NCBI GenBank assembly: GCA_910591455.2
Contig: OU342819.1
Location: forward strand, 18,339,262 to 18,403,261
Source of the DNA: Pholis gunnellus
Lineage: Eukaryota; Chordata; Actinopteri; Perciformes; Pholidae
Length of the DNA: 64,000 nucleotides
Direction: 5' to 3'
Part shown: piece after piece, positions 13,201 to 25,200 of the stretch
Layout: each line of letters begins with the position of its first letter
Numbering within the stretch: the first letter of the stretch is position 1
The notes under the pieces: generated by a model
What the model saw: only the letters and a program-made list of their open reading frames with translations
The model's database searches: none
Told to the model about the DNA's origin: nothing
Position numbers and translations under genes: made by a program

Positions 13201-16200
13201 ACGGTTAACACGGTAGCACTCAATGCACTGCAAATTAAGAAAACGCAAACTAACTGACAAAACACAAGCACGTCTAAACATCTTCACCAATATGACAACA
13301 CATGCTCACACGCTGCAAATACAGATAGCGTTACACAAACAAATACAGAAACGCTCGTTTCCAGGGGACACTAAAACGTGACACACGTTAGTTACTTTGT
13401 TTTGCTTTATTTTAACATCGTGACGTCATGATTCTTGATTCTTGTAAATATCTGCTGTTGATCTATCGTTAGCCTTTAGTTTTTTAGCTGGAAATTCAAA
13501 TCGATGTAATTAGACGTGTGCATCACTTTTTAGTGTCCCCTGGATATTAATCAGAAATATATAGTTATTGGTTATTTTCTTTTAACAATGTAGTTGAAGT
13601 GGACAACAAAGCTAAATGAACAAATTCTGTCTGTGGAAGTTGTTCACTTGCATTCCTGTCACATTTCCACATGAATGTCCACAGAAGTTGCTGTTTAGTA
13701 TGTGTTTCTGTATAATGTTCCTTGGTGCCGTCCTTCACATTCACAGTCCGACTCCGGCTGCCCTCAGCTGTCGTATCAGGATAGAGGTGAATATAAAAAG
13801 GCCTCAGCAGCGGTGACACACACACGACTGATGAGAGCTTTGCTAGAGTGGAGGTGAAAGTGGCTCAATCTATAGCAACTCAACCATACAGCCAACTCTA
13901 TCAGTGCTGGCAGGAGTGGAGACCACCCTATTATCACCGCTCTCAGCCTCCCCACCCCCCCCACTCACACTCTCTACCGGTGCAGCTTCAGATGAGGTGC
14001 AACAACCATAAACCTGAAGAAAATAGGTCAAGCTCATCACTATCTGTATTCTTTACTTTAGGGTTCACTTGGAAAGCATCCACGAGGCTGAGAAAATGCT
14101 TCAGCGGGACTTCCAATAATATTACAATATAATATGATAAATACAGTCATGGGAGCACAGTGTAAACTTCCAATTACTGTAGATTAGAGTAACAAGAGCT
14201 TCTCTGGAGGCAAAGTCATCTCATTTTAGTCCAAACTCGTGATCTTAATAAGATGCAATGCATGACAACATTTCGATCATTTTGGTTTATCTCCTTATCA
14301 CAGCTTTATTGTTTTGTTAAACATCATAAGGTTTAGTTTCTTGTGATCACAAAAATAGTCATTGTATTGCAAGAAAAAGTTAACATTTTCTCAAGATTAC
14401 AAAGAAATTCACTTTTGATGCCAACCCGTCTCCATTAAATTGCGTGTGTATACTGTGCTTGTTTAGTTATATTTTGATGGGAAACATTATTGCATCCTGA
14501 GTCCTGGTTGTGGTTCAGTTTAGACAACAAAGGCCTTTTGGTTAAAGAACAGTGTGTAGCATTTAGGTTGTATTGAAAGGGAATAAACTATACATAAGTA
14601 TGTTTTCTTTAGTGTATAATCACCCTGGAAATAAGAATTGTTGTGTTGAGAATGAATGTTTAAAACTACGTAGCGGGTCCTCTTCACGGAGGCACCCCCC
14701 AATGTTTCTACAGTATCCCAGAACGCTCTAAAATAGGGCCATTCACGGTTCCACATTTCCGTGTGGTCCACCTTAGTTCTCACCACTAGAGGCCGCCAAA
14801 TCCTACACACCTTTAAGGTTACTGACAGATCGGGGATACGTCTTGTTTTTAAGTTTTATTAAGCCACACAAATATCTTTATCCAACTGAATGTCTGTATA
14901 TTCAAGACATTTATTAATAACGTTTATTTATTATGTTGGTAAACATGCTTCTTTAAATGTTGTCTTGGAATGTAATAATTCAGTCTTACATAAATGTAAT
15001 TTTAGGAGAAAAGGTTTAATTCAGTGATCATAAAATAATGAAATAAATGTGTCATTTTACATCATAATCATGGGGAAATGTAGAAAAAGGCAGGAGATAA
15101 AAGAGGAGGAAGCTACTTTAAATGTAGGGTAGGGAACTTTCTTGCAAGGAATTGAGCCTCCTGTCAGGTTTTCAGACAGATTCTGTCTGCTTCACAAGTA
15201 TGTGGGGCTGAGCCATGGTTGGTGTGAAGGTCTGTCATCCTAGAAACGGGGCGTGATTTGCATGCAGACTGAGTCACATCACGAAAAGTCCCTAAAAAGG
15301 AGTCTTGCAAAGTTCATGGTTCAAGTTAATGGTTTCGTCAAAGTTCAGATTTGCCGTAATTTGCTTAAATCGTAAATGCACGGTGCATAAATAAAAAGGA
15401 AGGAGGATGGATTGCCACTCGCACTCCTTTTGCCCTGTGATATAACTCAACCAATAAGATTCATTCTTCCTCCAGAGCAGTTTTGCGTCTGAGAAATAAA
15501 GAGATGAACTCAGTCCTCTGAAGCCAGAAACACATGTGTAGGTATTTAAACATGATGTACTTTGTTGAGCATCTTCACGTACTAAGTACCGAAATGATGA
15601 AGAAATGAGGAGAAGAAATGATAGTCTTCCATAAAAAATGAGATTCTTACCCTCTGGCCGAACTCTCCAGGTTCCCCAGGAAGTCCCTGTAGACCCGGAG
15701 GCCCCTGAGGAACGAGATGATCAGATACAACTCATACAGCACGACTGGCATTTTCATGAACTGCTCGGCACTACAACTGAACAGGTGGCTTTTCCACCGC
15801 AACAAAGCACCAAACTGCAGGAAAGAGGAAGTAATAAATCATGATCCTTACTTGAGGCCCCTGGGGGCCCTCGGGCCCTGGAGGCCCAGAAGGTCCAGAA
15901 TCTCCCTGAAACAGGTCAAACACAATACACATGTTACATGATATCACTTCTATTGCTATTTGAGATTAAAGTTACAGTTTATATGGTTGAACGTTTTCAG
16001 ATGACAAATCCTTCACAGCATGGTACACAATGGTAGCGTGTTCATTTGTGTTCATAGTGGTGTATTTAGTTATCTTTGAATCTTTACATTCCTGTTAAAG
16101 AACATGATAAATCATTTGATTACTGAACGATTACTCACCTTATCACCCAGTAGACCTTCTTTTTGAAACTGAAATTAAAAGATAAGATAAACAAATAATA

Positions 16201-19200
16201 GTTTTTGAATCAAATCATTGACAGATTGAAGCGTTGAGGCCATAGAGAGTATAACTGGCAACCCTCATCTCCCACTAACGGTATTTGTACAAACAAATCC
16301 TCTGTGGCTTCATGGAGAAAAGATAATTGCTTCTTCTGTCAAAGTATTTTCCCTTTTAAAGAAAACGCACATATTGGAGCGACGGGTTTCTCTGTGCTTC
16401 ATAGGGCTGCAACTGATGATTTTATTTCATTATCAAATAATCTGCTCACTATTTTTTGATGAATTGTTTTTATCTTTACAATATCAGAAAATAGTAAAAA
16501 AAAAAAAGAAGAAACAGCCCATCGCTTTACAGAAGAAGTATTCAAATTGGTTGTTTTATCCGAGTAATTATGTTTACAATCATTCATCCAAGAAAAGCAT
16601 CCTTAAGGAGCTCATTTCAACCAGAACATTTCTGTCATAATTGCTTGATAATGACATAAATGACTGATCCAATATCAAAATACCTGCCTGTCAATCAACT
16701 TATCAGTTAAACTAATTGTTCTGTCTGTCAGTGCTCCCTCTAGATGTGCTTAAAGAACAAGGTCAGCAGGTCCATCTCGCCCATGATCACCTGGTTAGAC
16801 TTCAGTAATAATCATGTGCCGTGTGTCTTTCTAACTCCATCCCTCCATTATGTTCTTCATCTCTAAACAAGCCTGTAATTCTTTATCCTTTTGGTCTATT
16901 TCTGGTACTTACCACATCCCCAGGTAATCCGCGAAGGCCTCTCTCCCCCTGTGACGTAGTTCACACAAGAAAGATGAAAACCCCGTTATTAGAATCAAGA
17001 GACTTTCAGGATAAGGCACCTACGGCAATATGGTAATGATACGGCAACAACCATAATTTATGAGATGACACGTGTGTACTTATTGTAGGCCTAAAGGAAA
17101 GTGAAACTTGTGGGTAAGGAGCCATGGGAAACTTGCTGTGCATATACGTGTATGCGTGCGTCCGTGTGCACGCACATGGGTGTGGTGTAAGCACGTGTGC
17201 TCCGCTGGAAGATTCATCAAAGCCCGTAATTACAGACAGACAAATGAACTCAACGCATTGCATTTTCTCAGACAAACGAGTGGGCACAGAGGAGACGGAG
17301 GAATGTCTGGAGAGAACAGACAGTAGCTTGAAAAGCTGGTGTTTTTTTTTGCATATAGCAAAGGAGGGCGAACATACCTTGATGCCATTATTTCCGCTGG
17401 GCCCGGGTATACCAACCAGTCCTCTCAGACCCTTATCAATTTCAGACAAAAGCTTCATTAATACAAAGGTGACTCACCAAATATGTCGCAGATTAATATC
17501 TGTGGTCTGCTCGTAACTGCAGGATCTTAAATAGAGGATAAGGACTTACATCTTTCCCAGAAACACCAGGTTTGCCGGGAAATCCATCGAGACCTGGCTC
17601 ACCCTTAAATGAAAGAGTAGAGGAAAAGCATTAATAACGTGCTGCTAACTGTTGAAGATGATATAAGAGTTAATTCTGGTTATATAGGTACATGCCAGTT
17701 ATATTCTCCTCTGATATTAAACAAGTGTCTTTAAGTATCTATAATCACAGCAATTACAACTTTGATATTTGCTAATCCAAACACCCAATGCCTGCAAAGA
17801 AGTTTGTGAATGAGACCATAATTTACTAAATGAACATCATGCTGTGTTGAAGAAGACTGGAGACTGAGACCATAAACTCATGTTCACAATGTTTACTGAG
17901 GTAATAAATCAAGTGAGAGGTAGAGTCATTTTCTCATAGACTTCTATGCAATATGACTTATTTTTGCAACCAGAGGAGCCGCCCCCTTATTGGCCAGAAG
18001 ACACAATGCAAGTTTAAGTATACTTTCGCATTGGCCTCACTTTTCAGACATGGGGGGTTGCTGCCTGAGTATATATATCAGTTCCAACGGATACGTGAAA
18101 ACCTTGACCTCCTGGTGTTGCACGTCAGCAGATCACCAAAGTCACCACCACAAAGGGGCTCCATTACATCCGTACGGAATTCCACGGTAATCCGTTCAGT
18201 TAAGATATTTCCGTCTGGTCCTAAGTGGTGGAGCGACGGGCCAGCAGCATAACCATCCGGAAGATAGTTGTGTTTTCAGTCATCAAACATTGCCATGACT
18301 TCAACCCCAGGTGCCTCCTCTCAGCCACCTATTCCCTTAATCGCTTTACTGAGACAAGTACTTTTCCAGTTGTCAACTACAGGATATTGCTTACTGACTG
18401 ACTGACTGGCTGGCTGGCTGACAGACGGCTCTAAACCTGGCATCAGCATGTTTGAACGGAGCTTCAGTATGCGTAGAACTTGCTGCACATCCTCATGTGC
18501 CATATGGCAAAGGAATTAGTCCATGTTTACTGCGTTATACAGGCCCCTTGTTAAAGTTGGCATCTCAGCATGACACAAAAGTAATTCAACTGTTTCTCAT
18601 GTCCTTATACTCAATGCGTTGCTTGTAGCCTAGTATCACTGAAATATTGATCACAAAAACATCTTGAAAGCTTCCGTCGGGAGATCATTGAGATGCTGGG
18701 AAAGAACCCTTTCACGGATGTATTAGAAGTCTGACTCGCATTCTAACGTCATCGCGATGGCTAAAGAAGGGAGGTGTTAGCAGCTCGGAGGAAACTTCAG
18801 ACATCAACAAAGCTTCAGTGGGCCTGAATGAGCTGCATTATAGCCAAACGCCCCCACAGGATCCCAGACAGGAAGTGTGGAGAGTGAATCAAGGAAGCCA
18901 CATCTGTTTGCACGATTACTCCCCTCAGTTCTCTGCTCCTCTTGAGAAGAATCGTCTCTCTCAGAAGTTAACCCTGTGGTCAGGGTTTTTATTCTGTACA
19001 GGTTCAAGCTAACATACATGGTTCAAATCCTGGGACATGCTGGTAAAACATGGACAGTACAAATAAATGTGTAATCCAGCAACTACTATTTTTTTTCAAG
19101 TGCTTTTGAGCAAGACGCTGAAGCCCTATCAGCTGCAGTATGTGTGATCGGTCACTTTTGATTTATTTATATCAAAGAACGTAGTGCAGTAGTACTTACC

Positions 19201-22200
19201 CGGGTTCCCGAAGTTCCCTTTTCTCCTTTTACACCCGATTCACCCTACAGCAAAATGCAGCAACATTATAATATAATTCATTCATAAAAGAATATATATT
19301 TGATAATCTATCAATATCAGATCTTCACTCGGTGAGGTGCGTTCAGATCATACTCACAGAGACACCTTTTGGACCTGGGGTGCCAGAAGCTCCTTCATCC
19401 CCTTGAATTCCCTAAAATAAATTGAGCGACATTCTGTTAGCGGGAGTTTTTTTAGACTTGGCACTCTTTCCAACAGTGTTGCAGTGACATACTTTAGACT
19501 GCTGAGTCAGAGGTGAATCAATGTAAGAAATGCAACTGATGAACTCGGAACCTAGTCAACCCAGTGAACCAAACTGCCCCCTCTTTCACAGGAAATCCAT
19601 AACGGGCTGAGAGGTAATTGTCCAGAAAAATGAAAGTACGCCCATTAAACAGAACAAGTGTGTCTCTGAGATCAGTGCCAATAACAGAATGACTAAACAT
19701 AACCTTTTTTTCCCCTCTGCATCAACTGGGAAGACCACATTCACACACCTTTTGTCCAGCTTGACCTGGCAGCCCTGTACCACCAGCCAGTCCTGCTACA
19801 CCCTATATACAGAGAGAGAAAATTAAAACACACATATTAGCACAAGTTGTGCAAACCCTGACTGAAATATCAAAACATTTATGACTTACTTTGTCTCCTT
19901 TGTCTCCAGATAAGCCATCGATGCCTGGCACACCACCAAGTCCCTGTCAGACGATGGGAAACACAAAATGAATACCAGAAGAGTGTGTGAACTTTTTTAG
20001 ATTCGAAGATATTAAAGAAATCCGCCACATGTCCGGGTTCACAAGTGCCACACCTTCTCTCCTTTTTGTCCAGGAGCACCTGTCAACCCTATCCTGCCTG
20101 TATCACCCTGTGAACAGAAGGCAAGTATTTACTTTGACTGCTCTGTCAAACGTAAGCATGCAGGATGGCCGGTAAACACAGGAGACGATGGCGTGCTGTC
20201 AGAACATCAACCTGGTAGCATCGCAGAACGTGGTTTAGTGCATGATGGCCGGAGGGTTAATGTGGAACAAACGTTCGAGAGGAATTAATGGATTTCATTA
20301 TTTGAACAGTGATACATACATTTGGACAAAAGACGGGCGTTAATACCACACAGAACACAAAGAGTTACACACGACAAGATACACACAGAAACTTTAGAGT
20401 AAATGTTTGGGAGCCGGAATGTGCTAACAGCTGTCATCACCTCCACCAAGACCCACTATGGTCTGGTCACACGTCCAACCAAAGACTCTTTCCATTGGCT
20501 TCACAGTGTTGCACTTTTGGTTTGAACACTGATGTCATAAGCTATGTCAAGGGCTCCCTTGGAATTCGAAGGCTGGACTGAGTGAAAAGTAATAGCAGTT
20601 CAATTACACAGCAAGCACGAGGTCTTGCCCGCCGCAAGACTTCCCTCTGCTTCATAAACCACTTTACAAGTCGCAGAAGGTCGCCCTTTAATTATTTTAG
20701 GAGCTTTTATCATTTTAACGTACGTCATTTCATGCATCGCAGAGACGAGGAGAAAGGTCCCCGCTCCGCTGCCCCATATAACGAAGAAGATTATCTACAA
20801 CAACACCGCTACGCGGGGAATTGCCCGTTATTGTCGGCTAAAGATGCAATTGGAAGCAATCAAAGCCGCATGAATTCACTTTCACCCGATGCGACTCGAT
20901 GACCGACGCAGCCGCTTTCAACCGCTGCTCGGAGTCGCCTTACGTCATGTTTTCGCATCAGCTTTAGAAAAGTTTTGCGACAACAAATTGCAGCCTTCTC
21001 CGGGAGGAAAGGAAGACAGATGCTCATGCAGAAAGTAAGACATAGGAAAAGCAACAGAGATATGCTGCATTAAACGGTTGATTTAATGCAGTTTTATCAA
21101 ACCAGCAGGGTTTCCAGCAGCAAGAACAACAAGATGAAAATCTATTTATCACGAAATGAGTACTGCTGTCTGTCTGACTGCTTTACTGACATTAAAATAA
21201 CGCTTAACAGCTCCCCACTGGCTTTTTAAAACACTTTACATAAACCTGTATTATCCAAAATAATTACAGATTTTTACAACTATCACAACCAAAGTAGATA
21301 ACACAAGTGAGAAGACCACGTCTCAGCTTCCAGACCTCTTGGGGCCATTTTAAGTGTCCCTCTCTGGACAGCTTGAATGATGCATACTGAGGATTTTGTC
21401 TCAAGGAATAAATTATACGGTGAGACTTCCAGCTGGCAGTGCCAGGCAGCACAGAGGCTGTGATTTTAACAGACTTGGTGGGCATCTGCGTAGGCCTGCC
21501 CTCTCTTCTACATATCCTCTGTGGTAACCTGTCCTCTAATTCTGACAATCACAGCTGTTTGAGCATTTTCCTACACGCTCCCTGACAAAAAAAAGAGTCA
21601 AAGTAATACAAATATATATAAACTACCAAATGGAAGAAAAACATAAAGTGAAAGAGAGGATAAAAGAAAGATGTAAAATAGAAAATAGAGGGAGAAATTA
21701 CAAAATTGTGTCCAAGATGTACATGCATATAAAATATGCACGGAGACAAACATGCAGCATCAGGAAGAGCAGGTGTACTTACCTTCTCACCTCTGTCACC
21801 TCTGACAGAGACTACTTTGCCCTGCAAATAATTAATCGATAAGGATTAATTATTCTCGAGGCGGGAAGAAAAGCAGAGATAATAGCTGGAAGGCATGCAA
21901 TCTGAAATAAATGAAATGTGTATCATAGTATATCTACAGAAAGTCATTACAACATGATGTGCTGAAAATCAATTAGCTATCATCTCTCCATTAAATGGAA
22001 AATCACGCTTGTAAATGTGCACACTTTAATTTTTCATACAGTTTCTCCTTTTTCTCCTCTGATTCCTTGAGCTCCGATGGCGCCCTTAAGGCCAGTGTCA
22101 CCCTAAAAACGTAAGTTCACAAAATAAACAAACCACTCTGCAATGAAAACTGGAAGCTTTTGTTGCACACAAACTAGAACTTAAAAGCTTAAATTGTAGA

Positions 22201-25200
22201 TGACCTTTCCACCCTTAGGACCTGCCACGCCGGGCGCACCGATCGCTCCCTGTGAGAAATGAAAATACAGAAGTCTTTCGAAAGCCATTTAAGAAAGGAT
22301 TCCCACTCATCTGTGAACATAATAGACAGGGATAAAGTCTGGTGGAATCAGGGGGCTTTACCGTTTCTCCTGCAGGGCACGTGGAACAGTTCAGTTGAGG
22401 GCCTCTCTGTTGCTCCCCAGTAGTCGGTGTTGGAGCCGGGATTTCAATCGGGGGGGCCTCCGTAACAACTTTCTTCGGGCACTGAAATTATTAAACGTAT
22501 GGCAAAAGTTATGGTCAAACCAAAAAATAGCATTAAGTGGTGTCAGGACTGTGTGATGAGCATTAAACAATAACAACAATAGGCTTTCAGGTGATGTCAC
22601 TAAAGTTGCTGATTGCTTTTTTAAAGTTAAAGCAGTTTGATATGGGGCCAGCGTTCATTGAAAGTTCTCAGATCTTCTGGCATCCATGGGCCTATAGAGC
22701 AAGCGCACAAGCGTTTCTTTTAACCCCGGCCTTCGGTCAAGCCTCGATCTCGTGCTTGACCGAAAGGCCATCATTTCTTTCCCAGTGTGAGTCTATGGGG
22801 AAAGTCTTTTTAGGCATCACATGATGGACCCGGAAGTTGTAAATACAAAGCCCGGTGCTCCTCTTAGGGGCTTGGATTAGCATTAAGCTTATTTTACTGT
22901 AGCCATTAGCTTAGCTTAGCATAAAGACTTAAAGTAGTGAAATACAATAGTAGTATTTCGTTGCTGTACAGAATGAGCCTGGTTGTATGTCAGCTATAGA
23001 AAGTAACAAAGCCAGAAACAGTAAGTTCATGTTAACCTATCTAATTGTTTTCCAGCTAAAAATCTAACTGCTTTAAATTAGAAACTAGCTTGACCTAAAG
23101 ACAAGGCAGCTTCCTCTGTTAAACCTGTAGTTACATCTACTTTTAGACACTGACGAAAATACTCACAGGTCCATTGGGTATATCACAGCAGGTTTCCAGC
23201 TCTGCATGCTTGGAATCACAGTAAATCATCATCCTCTGGAGGTCAAACTGCACCAGAAACAGACAGACAATTGATGAAATTATCAACGTGGAGGTCATTG
23301 GGAAATTAAAAATCTATTACAACCTCTCACAAAGCTTCATTTCACTATAGGAGTGTCGTAAACAAGCACACATATGGGGGCAAAGACTCACATCAATTGG
23401 CACACTGTCATACAGCCTCTTCCCAATCACTGTCTTCCCCTGGATGTCGATGTCCTCCCTGTCTTCAATGGGCAGAGTCTGGATGTGTTTGCAGTCCAGG
23501 TACAGAGACACAGACTTGGCCTCCACGCTGAGGGCAATCTTGTGCCAGTTGCGGTCAAACAGGTTGTCAACTTCAGGGTTCTTGAACACAGCTCTGACAG
23601 CGTCTTTTGTCAGGCCGACAGCATTGTACTCCACCGCCTTGTTCTCACCGTCCAGGCGGATGGACACCTGACAGGACAGAGGCAGGACAATGTTAACGAC
23701 AGGAGCTGAACGATACAGGCAGACAGGTTCAGGGATGGAGGGTACCCACTAAAGACATTTTGAGGAACTTGTACTTTATTTAAATATTTCCATTTAATCC
23801 AAACCGATACATTATGATGATTATATGTATTATTATAGCTTAAGATAAGTATTTAGTGATCCCCATGGGGAAATTCACAAGCTACCCAGCAGCATATAAA
23901 GTGATTAAAATTAGCCCCACCGTTAACAGATGCAATATTAAAATGTATCCCTTCATTCATCAATAATTATAATATATCTGCATAATGAGTACTATTACTG
24001 ATATTTATCATTTTGAATGTAGGACAGAAAGAAAACTTGTTGTCTGTGGAGTCAACTATGAAAGTAAATAATCCGTGAATCCGTCTTGACAGAAGTTAAT
24101 ACGATGTGTTCATGTTTTAAGGTCAATGTTTTAAGAAGGATCTGGATAGTCGGTGAGCTCAGCCTATTCTGAGTTGACATTGTAATTGGTTAAATGCAGC
24201 CACACAGGCAGTTATAGTCACATTTATTACTATTTACATTCGGCCGACCCACCTGTGGGATTCCATATTTGTCAAAGACCTGCCAGAGGTACCAATCTTC
24301 ACGTCTTGAGGTTTTCCTGAATTTGAATGTCGTCACAAAGGCATATTCATCTGGCAACCCTTGAGGAAACACGTCCCTGCAGAATAAAAGCACATTGTTA
24401 TAGCTTGTATAAACGGTGCTTTATTTTACTTAGACACAGAGTTACAGTTTAGACTTTAATGTACAAACTCATAATGAAACATAGTGTCTATGTTTCACCT
24501 AGTAACCTTTGTGTCTATATATACTGTTCCGTCTCTCCTAAGCAGAGTGACATGGCTTTGTTCTTATAAAGAACTAAATATTTCTATACAGTTTCGTGTT
24601 CCCTGACAGGTTTTTCAGTCCATCACTTTAAATCACATCTTTGAAAATATTTAGAAGACAATGTACAGCTTATTGTTTGCAATACAACAGAGTGGTCACT
24701 TACTCTGTTTGCTGTACAATGGGCATGGTGCCAAGGCGAACGTAAGAACTTTGACCTTCGTCATCTGTGGTTCCCAGAATATCTCTCACGTTGAAGTGCT
24801 CCATGAGGTTGAACCCTGCAGCAACACAGTAAAATAGCCCAGTTGGACTCAAGACACAAATAAACAAGCACACATGGGGCTCTTAAGTCTGGAGGTTGAG
24901 TTAGGACTTTGTCAGATTTCTTGGGTGCTGGGGTTTAATTGGGTCAGTCCCACCACACCCTGCAGCCACTGTGTTTGTGACTATTTTGGAGGAAGATCAA
25001 AATCACTGAATAACTGGAAAATAGAGCCATTTGTTGGCAATTCAACATTTGTTTGATTTGTTGCCAGAGGAAAAAGCTCTCTGTTAAGGTCTGCGTACGA
25101 GTCTCTCGAGTGTGTGTGTGTGTTGCCCTGCAGCGTGTGATTTGAAGTGGTGTAACCACAGGTCATATTTAGGTGGTTTGGAAAGGACACTCCCTTGTAC

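Larger units (their letters stand above)
12590..15650. other. col22a1 intron 22 (3 kb)
   Basis: No Gly-X-Y exon was found on the minus strand. It contains a MITE-like element (13371-13542) and a dispersed repeat relic (14555-14820). Confidence 0.65.

Noticed and set aside
19010..19050. tRNA-like B box ggttcaaatcc
   Set aside because: No A box at the right spacing and no cloverleaf arms could be drawn; probably chance or a SINE trace.
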